Assembly: GCA_024231375.1 (NCBI GenBank)
Contig: JAAEQP010001624.1
Span: forward strand, 1 to 6,402
DNA: 6,402 bases
Reading direction: 5' to 3'
From: a bacterium
Lineage (GTDB): Bacteria > Hydrogenedentota > Hydrogenedentia > Hydrogenedentiales > SLHB01
The notes under the pieces were generated by a model. The model was not told where the DNA came from. It saw only the letters and a list, made by a program, of their open reading frames with translations, and searched no databases. Position numbers and translations under genes: made by a program. Shown here piece by piece: positions 1 to 5,377 of this stretch (within the stretch, counting starts at the first letter, position 1; every line of letters starts with the position of its first letter).

Positions 1-123
1 ATCTTCACGAAGCACTTGGTTCTCCACCTGAAGATATTCGATGATACGTTGCTGCTCACGGTTCAAATGGGAAGCCACAAACATAACGAGCAGGTGCCAA
101 GGCTTCAAAATGAAATCCAGCAT
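1..123 (-). CDS. Integrase-type transposase, N-terminal fragment (runs off the left edge)
   Basis: This is the first 41 codons of a minus-strand gene that continues beyond base 1. The translation begins M-LDFILKPWHLLVMFV and continues with REQQRIIEYLQVENQVLRED. That hydrophobic FIL.PWHLL start, followed by a charged helix of the form IEYL..EN.VLRE, is the pattern I recall at the N-terminus of a family of integrase-core (rve, DDE) transposases common in Planctomycetota and related phyla. In that family an HTH region and the DDE catalytic core follow, and they would lie outside this window. I chose the ATG at 121-123 because it aligns with the usual family start. An AGGAG at 135-139 sits 11 bases upstream, slightly far, and a GTG at 133-135 is a less likely alternative. 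An in-frame TAG lies upstream near 157-159. Whether the gene is intact cannot be told from here. The family match rests on remembered motif pattern, without a database search. Confidence 0.72.
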   Translation of the reverse strand, partial: MLDFILKPWHLLVMFVASHLNREQQRIIEYLQVENQVLRED

Positions 124-269
124 CGATGCGAGCACTCCTCTCCCAAGGGAAAGGTGCTATGATGCCCGCAGACCGAGGACCCGTCAACCGGCTCAGACTC
201 AAAACGCACTTAGCGCGCAACACATGTCGTCGAAACCGCTTACGACGTCGATCGAGTATTTTCACCCTA

Positions 270-286
270 CGGGCGAAACGCGCCCG
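270..286 (-). terminator. GC-rich hairpin just downstream of the beta-propeller gene
   Basis: A perfect 6-bp stem, CGGGCG / CGCCCG, encloses a 5-base loop. It starts 7 bases beyond the TAG stop of the minus-strand gene that ends at 294. No T-run follows on the minus strand, so it is not a classical intrinsic terminator. It may act as a weak terminator or protect the 3' end of the mRNA. It could equally belong to the end of the mobile element to its left. Confidence 0.35.
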
Positions 287-293
287 CTGACAG

Positions 294-1697
294 CTACTTT
301 GCGAAGTCAAACGCAAAGATCTCTGCGTTCGATGCCTCGAGTCGAATGCGAACCTCTTGGGATGGCGCTGCCCCGATGGGCTGGCCCCGCCACGTCATCG
401 GTTGTGAATAGCCCGAGGCATTCACCGGGTCGCTGTCCTCGAGAGAAAACCCCTCCAGCACGTCATTGTCATCATCACGAAGCTCGGCGCGGACCGCCCC
501 CCCGTTTCCGGAAACGACGACGTTGACGAAGAGTTCCGCCTCGTCGGGAAGCAGCAGCGGCCGCGTCAGCACATACCCCGGCGCCTCGCTCGAAGGGCGC
601 AGCCCCACAAGCCGGTCTCGCTCGCCGGTAGCCAGGCCTATCGCGACGGGATTGTCCTTGCTGTTGTGGTCTAGAGCGGCGCCCCCGTAGTAGAACCGCG
701 TCTCGTCGCCGACGACGACCGGGGATTCCGCGAGCATCACCATGCCGTGATCCCAGGTGCCTTCCGGGCCGCGTTCAAGAAGTGTCGGATGCGTTGCCAC
801 TTGGCTCCAGTGTTCGCCATCGCCGCTCCACGCGATCTCGGCGTGCATGAATCCTGTTGCGCGGTCGTACACTCTGAGCATCCCCCAGAAGAGGTCGCCC
901 CGTCGAAACACCCCCATTCCGTAGAACTCCGGCTTCTCGGTCTCGGTCGGAACAAGGATTGTGCGCTCGTGGGTCCAGTTCCTAAGATCGGGGCTTTCTT
1001 GCATCGATACGCGCCGCTTGTGGTCACCGGCGTACGCGCGCGGCCGGCAGAACAACAGCCATCGGTCCCGGACCTCGTCATATACAAAGTTGTTGTGGGT
1101 GTCGCTGTGATACGAGATGGCCGGCGTATCAATATCGTGAAGGAACGTAAACGACTTGCCGTCGTCGGAATAGGAGACGAAGACACCGCCCTTCTGGTTG
1201 TGGATGGCCAGGAACTTCCCCGGATACTTGTCCGGCCGAGGATTGAGGCAAATGTCCATGTTCTGAGTCTTGTCCGTGCCGCACCGGATACAGTTGTTGC
1301 GCGGATCCGGCTCGTGCTCGAACACGCCGAGCGCCGGCTTCTCCCATTCAATGCCGTCTCTCGACTCCGCATAGCACATGTTGTACGAAAAGGGCAGATG
1401 ATTGAAGTAGTTGTGGCTGCTCCAGACGCAGTACCACATCCGAAACACCGCGTCCTCCGGGTCATACAACACCGAACCACCCATAAGCGGGCCGCTACCT
1501 TCCCAATCGTACTCCTTCACGACGAGCGGATTGCCGCCGTGCTTCCGTAGTGGAACTGTGAACCGTTCCATCAGCCAACGATCCTCGGTCACCCGGTCGT
1601 CGCATACAAAGTAGGGGCCTTTGACTGTGCGGACATGGTGCGCCGTGGGAAGAGACGCAAAGGCTCCATACAACGTCAATATGGCCAACAATTTCAT
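294..1697 (-). CDS. Secreted five-bladed beta-propeller protein, GH43/GH32-like, with C-terminal beta-sandwich
   Basis: The protein has 467 residues. Residues 1-19 look like a Sec signal peptide (MK, then a hydrophobic stretch to about 16, with possible cleavage after PTA at 17-19), so it is probably periplasmic or secreted. The body carries Asp-box-like blade motifs of the form S-x-D-G-x-x-W/F: SRDGIEW (112-118), SDDGKSF (177-183), SPDLRNW (235-241) and SGDGEHW (291-297). GSVLYDPEDAVFRMWY (74-89) is typical of blade 1 in the planctomycete/verrucomicrobial glycosidase-like family. Residues about 374-467 form a separate beta-rich module (ELFVNVVVSG, then VRIRLE..NAEIFAFDF), usual at the C-terminus of this family. 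It most likely binds or hydrolyses a polysaccharide; substrate and catalytic acids cannot be assigned. The ATG at 1695-1697 is supported by AGAGGA at 1705-1710, 7 bases upstream. It lies 247 bases downstream of the alpha/beta hydrolase on the same strand, so it may be cotranscribed or have its own promoter. The product could be a lectin-like or sialidase-like protein rather than an active hydrolase. Confidence 0.82.
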   Translation of the reverse strand: MKLLAILTLYGAFASLPTAHHVRTVKGPYFVCDDRVTEDRWLMERFTVPLRKHGGNPLVVKEYDWEGSGPLMGGSVLYDPEDAVFRMWYCVWSSHNYFNHLPFSYNMCYAESRDGIEWEKPALGVFEHEPDPRNNCIRCGTDKTQNMDICLNPRPDKYPGKFLAIHNQKGGVFVSYSDDGKSFTFLHDIDTPAISYHSDTHNNFVYDEVRDRWLLFCRPRAYAGDHKRRVSMQESPDLRNWTHERTILVPTETEKPEFYGMGVFRRGDLFWGMLRVYDRATGFMHAEIAWSGDGEHWSQVATHPTLLERGPEGTWDHGMVMLAESPVVVGDETRFYYGGAALDHNSKDNPVAIGLATGERDRLVGLRPSSEAPGYVLTRPLLLPDEAELFVNVVVSGNGGAVRAELRDDDNDVLEGFSLEDSDPVNASGYSQPMTWRGQPIGAAPSQEVRIRLEASNAEIFAFDFAK

Positions 1698-1704
1698 GTG
1701 GTTG

Positions 1705-1710
1705 TCCTCT
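1705..1710 (-). promoter_or_regulatory. Ribosome binding site of the beta-propeller gene
   Basis: The minus strand reads AGAGGA, with 7 bases to the ATG at 1695-1697. It is a good Shine-Dalgarno match and supports that start, which also gives a complete signal peptide. Confidence 0.65.
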
Positions 1711-1813
1711 TAATCCTTGTTCAGCGATACTCCTGTCGGCCGTTCACATCACCTCCACGGCGCCTATCAGCGAGTGGCGGGTGCGGAAATGTAGGCGACA
1801 CCCCGCGATCATG

Positions 1814-1827
1814 ATGATGAACATCAT
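1814..1827. repeat. Palindrome ATGATG-AA-CATCAT in the gap upstream of the beta-propeller gene
   Basis: This is a perfect 6-bp inverted repeat with a 2-base centre, about 117 bases upstream of the ATG at 1697. A second perfect palindrome, TTGAA-C-TTCAA, lies nearby at 1855-1865. The 247-base gap (1698-1944) holds no convincing gene. These dyads are the only structured elements I see in it besides the ribosome binding site. They could be operator half-sites for a regulator of the downstream gene, but no matching family of operator is recognised. Confidence 0.3.
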
Positions 1828-1854
1828 TGACTGGCATTTGAGCAAGATTCGGTG

Positions 1855-1865
1855 TTGAACTTCAA
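1855..1865. repeat. Palindrome TTGAA-C-TTCAA in the same gap
   Basis: This is a perfect 5-bp inverted repeat around a single C, 80 bases downstream of the alpha/beta hydrolase stop and 157 bases upstream of the beta-propeller start. It might be an operator-like dyad. Chance occurrence is quite possible for a repeat this short. Confidence 0.25.
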
Positions 1866-1944
1866 GTGATGTGCCCGCGTATTGGTTGGGTTCGATGGAT
1901 TCCCAGGATCGTGGAAATGGGCGCAAGGCACGGGCAGGACGCAA

Positions 1945-2826
1945 TCACCCGCCGGTCAAGTGCCTGATCAGGAAAGCGATGCCGCGGTCCCGGACCTGCT
2001 CGTAATCCCCCTTCCGGCTATGGGAGAAGCCGTGTCCCGCGTCGTGCAGGGTCATGAACTCGTGTTCCACGCCTGTCTGTTTCAATGCCTCGGCCATCAG
2101 AACGGATTGGTCGTAAGGGACATCGGTGTCCTTGTCTCCGTGGCCCAGGAACGTGGGCGGATAATCGCGGGTAACATTCTGAACGGGGCAGTAGGGCTTG
2201 AACTTGTTGGACTGAGTGTGGGGATCGAATCCCGACACTTCCTCTGGCCACAACCCGTGCTGACGGCAGTAGAGGTAGAATTCCCAGCGGCTCTCCCCCT
2301 GCGGGTTGCCGCACGGGGTTCCCTTGCCCACGGCGCTATAGGCGGCTTCCTTCGATATGGCGGGTTGCGAACAGTAGAAAGGGTCGGGTTTGCCGTACCA
2401 ATCGCCGATAATGTCGCCGTATCCGTAGAACGACACCAGCGCTTTGGGACGCGGATCGACGCAGAAACCCGTCATCAGGGTCAGATATCCGCCTGCCGAG
2501 CCTCCCTGCACCCCGATCCGATCCGGGTCTGCCCCGAATAGTGCTGGGCCTTCCTCGCGTATCCAGCGATAGGCGTCCTGCACATCCTTGATGATTTCGG
2601 GTAGCTTTGTCTCGGGTGCCAATCGGTAATCGATGGAGACTATCGCGAATCCCTGCTTCATGAGCGGTGCGTAGAAGTCCATTTGAATCGGTTCGCGTGC
2701 GCCCGTGATGAGGGCGCCTCCATGAATGGCCATCACTGTCGGACGCGGAGCATTGCCGCCGGAATCCCGATAGACATCGGCCTTGATCCGGCAGTCGCTC
2801 ACGGTCTTGAATGTGTAGGTTTCCAT
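1945..2826 (-). CDS. Alpha/beta hydrolase (esterase/lipase-like, HSL or BD-FAE type)
   Basis: The protein has 293 residues and covers a whole alpha/beta-hydrolase domain. The oxyanion-hole motif HGG lies at 35-37 (AIHGGALITG) and SIDYRLAPE at 64-72 is typical of hormone-sensitive-lipase-like esterases. The nucleophile elbow GGSAGG puts the catalytic Ser at 110. The acid is likely Asp233 in HGDKDTDVP (229-237), and the base His265 in AGHGF. All catalytic elements are present, so it should be active, probably on short-chain acyl or aryl esters such as acetyl or feruloyl groups on glycans. Residues about 145-225 form an insertion before the acid loop that may be a lid. No signal peptide is seen, which suggests cytoplasmic action on imported material, unlike its exported neighbours. 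The ATG at 2824-2826 has only a weak GGAA at 2832-2835. A short ORF with a much better ribosome binding site lies upstream at 2883-2919. A peptidase role (prolyl oligopeptidase-like) is less likely. Confidence 0.88.
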   Translation of the reverse strand: METYTFKTVSDCRIKADVYRDSGGNAPRPTVMAIHGGALITGAREPIQMDFYAPLMKQGFAIVSIDYRLAPETKLPEIIKDVQDAYRWIREEGPALFGADPDRIGVQGGSAGGYLTLMTGFCVDPRPKALVSFYGYGDIIGDWYGKPDPFYCSQPAISKEAAYSAVGKGTPCGNPQGESRWEFYLYCRQHGLWPEEVSGFDPHTQSNKFKPYCPVQNVTRDYPPTFLGHGDKDTDVPYDQSVLMAEALKQTGVEHEFMTLHDAGHGFSHSRKGDYEQVRDRGIAFLIRHLTGG

Positions 2827-2846
2827 GGTGATTCCGGCCTAGGGCC

Positions 2847-2875
2847 TTGACTCCCCCAGTCCCTTCTGCTTAAAT
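2847..2875 (+). promoter_or_regulatory. Predicted sigma70-type promoter of the DUF1080 lipoprotein gene
   Basis: TTGACT at 2847-2852 (5 of 6 to the -35 consensus) and TTAAAT at 2870-2875 (4 of 6 to the -10) are separated by exactly 17 bases. Transcription would begin near 2882. This makes the most upstream ATG (2883) a leaderless start and favours the ATGs at 2940 or 2958. The site sits in the short divergent region between the alpha/beta hydrolase and this gene. Confidence 0.5.
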
Positions 2876-2882
2876 CAGAGTC

Positions 2883-2919
2883 ATGACGTCGCGGAGCCTG
2901 ATCGTACGCTGGCGTCCAT
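2883..2919 (-). CDS. Possible 12-codon upstream ORF / leader peptide before the alpha/beta hydrolase
   Basis: The minus strand carries an ATG at 2917-2919 preceded by GGGAGGTGG (2924-2932), a near-perfect Shine-Dalgarno with GGAGG ending 7 bases from the ATG. It encodes MDASVRSGSATS and stops at TGA (2883-2885). The hydrolase ATG follows 56 bases later in the same frame, with further stops between. The hydrolase itself has a poor ribosome binding site, so translation of this small ORF might influence it. The peptide matches nothing I know and has no run of one amino acid that would suggest attenuation. It may also be a chance or decayed start. The listed coordinates include two further bases of the stop region as read on the plus strand (37 bases; the codons run from 2919 down to the TGA at 2883). 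Confidence 0.28.
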
Positions 2920-2957
2920 GTTTCCACCTCCCTCAACCTATGAAAGTCGAGACTATC

Positions 2958-3734
2958 ATGAGATTCTCTTCAAGGGCGACCGCCCGAGTCAAGTTTGTTG
3001 CACTGTCATGCGTCATGGCCGCGACCTTGGTTGCGTGCATGTCGGGAGGGTTACGGGCTCGCGCGGACGCGGCGGAGACAGCACCGGAGGCCGATCTCCC
3101 GAAGGCCTTCGTGGACGGAAACGGCCCCGGATGGCGTGTCCTCACCCTGGACGACTTCACCAACGTGAATTGCGACCCAGACACGTGGAGTTGGGAGGAC
3201 GGGATGTTCAAGTGCACCGGCAAACCCGTGGGCGTCATCCGCACCAAGGAGTTCGTGACCAATCTTGAATTGGTGGTGGAGTGGCGTCACCTGAAATCGG
3301 CCGGCAATTCCGGCGTTTTCGTGTGGGTCACCGAAGAGTCCGTTACGGACCTCCCCAAGGGGAAGTTGCCCCACGGCATCGAGGTACAGGTGCTCGACCA
3401 CGGCTATACCGAGAGGTACGAGAAATCCGGGAAGAAGGCCAACTGGTTCACCAGCAACGGCGACGTTTTTCCGGTTGGCGTGTCGGACATGACCCCCTTC
3501 CCACCGGTCGCGCCCAATGGCAAGCGCAGCTTCCCCTCGAAGAATCTGTCCAAGGGCGTGGGCGAGTGGAACCACTACTACGTCCGGGCGATCAACGGTG
3601 AAGTGCGGCTCTGGGTCAACGGCGAGGAAGTCTCTGGTGGCACAGGATGCACGCCGAGCACCGGATATCTGGCCTTGGAGTCGGAAGGCTCGCCGGTGGA
3701 ATTCAGGAATCTCCGCATACGCGAATTGCCCTAG
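2958..3734 (+). CDS. DUF1080 lipoprotein (3-keto-disaccharide hydrolase-like)
   Basis: From the ATG at 2958 the protein has 258 residues. Residues 1-26 are a lipoprotein signal: basic n-region (RFSSRATARVK), hydrophobic core, and the lipobox LVAC with Cys27, so the mature protein is probably lipid-anchored on the cell envelope facing the periplasm or outside. Residues about 58-257 form one jelly-roll domain of the DUF1080/PF06439 family. Hallmarks are WEDGMFKCTGKPVGVIRT (79-96), EWRH then GNSGVF (116-121), GIEVQVLD (140-147), GEWNHYYV (202-209), LWVNGEEVSGG (218-228) and GYLALESEGSPVEFRNLRI (236-254). Members of this family include hydrolases of 3-keto-glucosides; substrate here is unknown. 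Alternative starts are 2940 (adds MKVETI) and 2883. None has a strong ribosome binding site; 2958 has a GAGA at 2950-2953. It converges on the Gfo/Idh/MocA gene, a frequent functional partner of this family. Confidence 0.87.
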   Translation: MRFSSRATARVKFVALSCVMAATLVACMSGGLRARADAAETAPEADLPKAFVDGNGPGWRVLTLDDFTNVNCDPDTWSWEDGMFKCTGKPVGVIRTKEFVTNLELVVEWRHLKSAGNSGVFVWVTEESVTDLPKGKLPHGIEVQVLDHGYTERYEKSGKKANWFTSNGDVFPVGVSDMTPFPPVAPNGKRSFPSKNLSKGVGEWNHYYVRAINGEVRLWVNGEEVSGGTGCTPSTGYLALESEGSPVEFRNLRIRELP

Positions 3735-3817
3735 AGGCATCACCTGTACTTCCGCTGTGGATTCAGGGACCAAGGCCTGAGAATGCAGGCTGTGTGGGGC
3801 GGGTACGTTTTCGCGCC

Positions 3818-3842
3818 CCTGGTTCTGACGACGGAACCCAGG
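3818..3842. terminator. Hairpin 1 between convergent genes
   Basis: CCTGGTTC (3818-3825) pairs with GAACCCAGG (3834-3842) over 8 bp with one bulged C and an 8-base loop. It lies 84 bases after the DUF1080 stop and 57 bases beyond the Gfo/Idh stop on the other strand. No T-run follows on either strand. It is a plausible bidirectional transcription barrier between convergent genes, not a textbook intrinsic terminator. Confidence 0.35.
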
Positions 3843-3858
3843 CGGTTTGGAACGGCGC

Positions 3859-3886
3859 CCTTCTGCGTCCGACGCAAGGCAGAAGG
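3859..3886. terminator. Hairpin 2 between convergent genes
   Basis: CCTTCTGC (3859-3866) and GCAGAAGG (3879-3886) form a perfect 8-bp stem with a 12-base loop. A competing inner pairing GCGTC / GACGC (3865-3869 and 3871-3875) is also possible. It begins 13 bases after the TAG of the minus-strand oxidoreductase gene, the expected place for its terminator, but no T-run follows. Confidence 0.4.
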
Positions 3887-3898
3887 ACGGTGGTTCTA

Positions 3899-5077
3899 CT
3901 ATGCCCAACGCTTCAGGGGATGCGAACGGTCCTCCAGGGGTATGGCCACACGCCCGCCTTGGACGCATGAATCGAACACGGCCTGGGTCATCTCCCATGA
4001 CGCGAGACCGTCGTGGATGCTGAAGGCCGGGCGGCGATCTTCTTCGATGGCGGCGATGAGATCGTCGGTGATGAGTCTATTGCGCTCGCGCTTCACGTAC
4101 TTGGGCATGGTGGGTGCATCGGGCAGCGCCTGCCAGCCGGTGCCTTTCGCGCCGGGCGCCCAGGTGGGTCCGTCGAACCACTGGACACTTGCCGTGTTAT
4201 CTCCCGGAAGGACACGGATGGAAACGATCCCACGACTGCCGTAGATGTGGACTCCGAAGCGCCCGCCGTTCCCTTCGGGATTCTTCATGGAATCGAAGTA
4301 GCCGACGGTACCACCCTCGAACCCGTACATGGCGTGAATGCGGTCACCCACGATGGGCCCGAGCGGCTCGGTGGCCTTGCGCACGTCAGCAGGCGTGGCC
4401 GCACGGCCGTCGACGGTGACATCGGCGGTGCACGATGTCGGCGACCCGCCCATGAAGAAGCGCATCAGGTCGAGGACATGTGCGCCGAGCACGATAAGGT
4501 CTTCGCCACCGGCACGGTGGTCCTCTTTGCCACGACCGCGCGCCTCCAAGACGGTGCCGATGAGGCCCTGTTCGTGTATCAGTCTGTGCGCGTGCTGAAC
4601 GTGCGGCATGCTACGGAAGTTGTAGGCGATGGCCCACTTCAGATTCTTGGCTTGGGCGGCGGCGACCATGTCGTCACCACTTGCCAGGTTGTCGCAGAAG
4701 GGCTTCTCGATGAACCCGTGGGCACCGACGTCCGTGCACGCCAGGAGATACTCCTCGTGCTTCACCGTCCAGCGCGGGCCGATCGCCACGAGGTCGGGCC
4801 GCTCCTTCTCGAGCATCTCGCGATAGTCCGCGTAGGTGCGTTCGACGCCCACGGCCTTGGCCTGGTTCTCCCGGCCCGCCTCGTCGGGGTCGGCCAGCGC
4901 GACGGTGGCCACGTCGTTACGCATCGCAAACGCGTGCTCAATGCAGTGGCCGTAGCGGCCCATCTTGCTGTCGCCGATGATGCAGGCCTTGTACTTGTTC
5001 TTCGACTGCGCGCCGGATGTCGCGGACGCGGCCATTGCAGACGTCGTAGCGATGAATTGCCGCCGGGTGAGATGCAT
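3899..5077 (-). CDS. Tat-exported Gfo/Idh/MocA family oxidoreductase
   Basis: From the ATG at 5075-5077 the protein has 392 residues. It opens with a twin-arginine signal (TRRQFIATTSA, residues 4-14, then an Ala-rich stretch to about 23), so it should be folded with its cofactor and exported, as known for glucose-fructose oxidoreductase. The Rossmann domain (about 29-150) has a glycine loop IIGDSKMGRYGH (33-44), not the classical GxGxxG, then ALADPDEAGR (60-69) and the family motif EKPF (124-127). The C-terminal alpha/beta domain contains GAHVLDLMRFFMGG (198-211), in which His200 and Asp203 are candidate active-site residues, and ends near 392. It would use NAD(P) to oxidise or reduce a sugar or sugar derivative; substrate is unknown. 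A longer frame starts at a TTG (5143), but that TTG is part of the predicted -35 box and GGGAGGA at 5084-5090 supports 5077. The gene converges with the DUF1080 gene and diverges from the SGNH hydrolase gene. Confidence 0.9.
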   Translation of the reverse strand: MHLTRRQFIATTSAMAASATSGAQSKNKYKACIIGDSKMGRYGHCIEHAFAMRNDVATVALADPDEAGRENQAKAVGVERTYADYREMLEKERPDLVAIGPRWTVKHEEYLLACTDVGAHGFIEKPFCDNLASGDDMVAAAQAKNLKWAIAYNFRSMPHVQHAHRLIHEQGLIGTVLEARGRGKEDHRAGGEDLIVLGAHVLDLMRFFMGGSPTSCTADVTVDGRAATPADVRKATEPLGPIVGDRIHAMYGFEGGTVGYFDSMKNPEGNGGRFGVHIYGSRGIVSIRVLPGDNTASVQWFDGPTWAPGAKGTGWQALPDAPTMPKYVKRERNRLITDDLIAAIEEDRRPAFSIHDGLASWEMTQAVFDSCVQGGRVAIPLEDRSHPLKRWA

Positions 5078-5083
5078 GTCCAG

Positions 5084-5090
5084 TCCTCCC
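5084..5090 (-). promoter_or_regulatory. Ribosome binding site that sets the oxidoreductase start
   Basis: The minus strand reads GGGAGGA, with 6 bases before the ATG at 5075-5077. This strong match decides in favour of that start over the longer open frame, and the resulting protein begins directly with the twin-arginine signal. Confidence 0.75.
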
Positions 5091-5114
5091 TGTCGTCCCC
5101 CTCCGGACTCCGGC

Positions 5115-5143
5115 AGCATAGGTGAGTTGCGGGATGACGTCAA
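5115..5143 (-). promoter_or_regulatory. Predicted sigma70-type promoter of the oxidoreductase gene
   Basis: On the minus strand TTGACG (5138-5143, 5 of 6 to consensus) and TATGCT (5115-5120, 4 of 6) are separated by exactly 17 bases. Transcription would begin near 5108, giving a leader of about 30 bases that includes the strong ribosome binding site. Confidence 0.55.
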
Positions 5144-5195
5144 GCGAGCTACGTTCGTTGTGGTGTCGCCGCCTGCGGGTCAGGGAGTGGAAAGC

Positions 5196-5223
5196 TTGAA
5201 GAGTATGTGCGCTTGTGTAGAAA
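5196..5223 (+). promoter_or_regulatory. Weak candidate promoter for the SGNH hydrolase gene
   Basis: TTGAAG (5196-5201) and TAGAAA (5218-5223), 16 bases apart, each match four of six consensus bases. It would give a leader of about 150 bases. It is the best candidate I find in the 300-base divergent region 5078-5377. That region otherwise holds the opposite promoter, a 9-base direct repeat GGGGGAAGC (5293-5301 and 5344-5352) and a small hairpin CCCGG / CCGGG (5331-5346). Confidence 0.22.
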
Positions 5224-5330
5224 TCAGGGCGGAGTATCGCTATGGTGTTTGGTGCGTGACGTGAGGAAGCGGGGTATGGCGAGTCGCGCGCAGGGGGAAG
5301 CGGCATTGTGGTATTGAGAACTGGAGTTGG

Positions 5331-5346
5331 CCCGGTCCAGGCCGGG
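5331..5346 (+). other. Small leader hairpin upstream of the SGNH hydrolase
   Basis: CCCGG (5331-5335) and CCGGG (5342-5346) form a perfect 5-bp GC stem with a 6-base loop, 17 bases before the ribosome binding site. It may influence mRNA structure in the leader; no riboswitch family is recognised. Confidence 0.25.
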
Positions 5347-5363
5347 GGAAGCAGGACGGGTTG

Positions 5364-5369
5364 AAGGAG
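5364..5369 (+). promoter_or_regulatory. Ribosome binding site of the SGNH hydrolase gene
   Basis: AAGGAG lies 8 bases before the ATG at 5378-5380. This supports that start over the longer in-frame ATG at 5327. An out-of-frame ATG at 5373-5375 is too close to compete. Confidence 0.7.
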
Positions 5370-5377
5370 TATATGGA

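Noticed and set aside
56..316. An 86-codon minus-strand open frame
   Set aside because: It overlaps the transposase start in another frame. The arginine-rich product resembles no family, whereas the transposase frame shows clear motif agreement.
41..526. A 161-codon plus-strand open frame
   Set aside because: It runs antisense to both the transposase start and the end of the beta-propeller gene, with low-complexity, arginine- and proline-rich translation and no domain.
747..1550. A 267-codon open frame on the plus strand
   Set aside because: It is antisense to the beta-propeller gene, which has four Asp-box-like motifs in the correct frame; the antisense product looks like random translation.
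1744..1944. A 66-codon minus-strand open frame filling the gap between the hydrolase and beta-propeller genes
   Set aside because: It begins at a TTG at the hydrolase stop with no independent ribosome binding site, and the product has no recognisable feature. It might be a chance open frame in noncoding DNA.
3051..3998. A 315-codon open frame on the minus strand
   Set aside because: It is antisense to most of the DUF1080 gene and overlaps the end of the oxidoreductase gene. It shows no domain and no ribosome binding site.
4013..5125. A 370-codon open frame on the plus strand
   Set aside because: It lies fully antisense to the oxidoreductase gene, whose protein carries clear family motifs. 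The antisense translation has no recognisable domain and is explained by GC-rich codon use.
5078..5143. A 22-residue N-terminal extension of the oxidoreductase starting at TTG 5143
   Set aside because: The TTG is part of a good -35 box, and the strong GGGAGGA sits directly before the ATG at 5077, where the twin-arginine signal begins.
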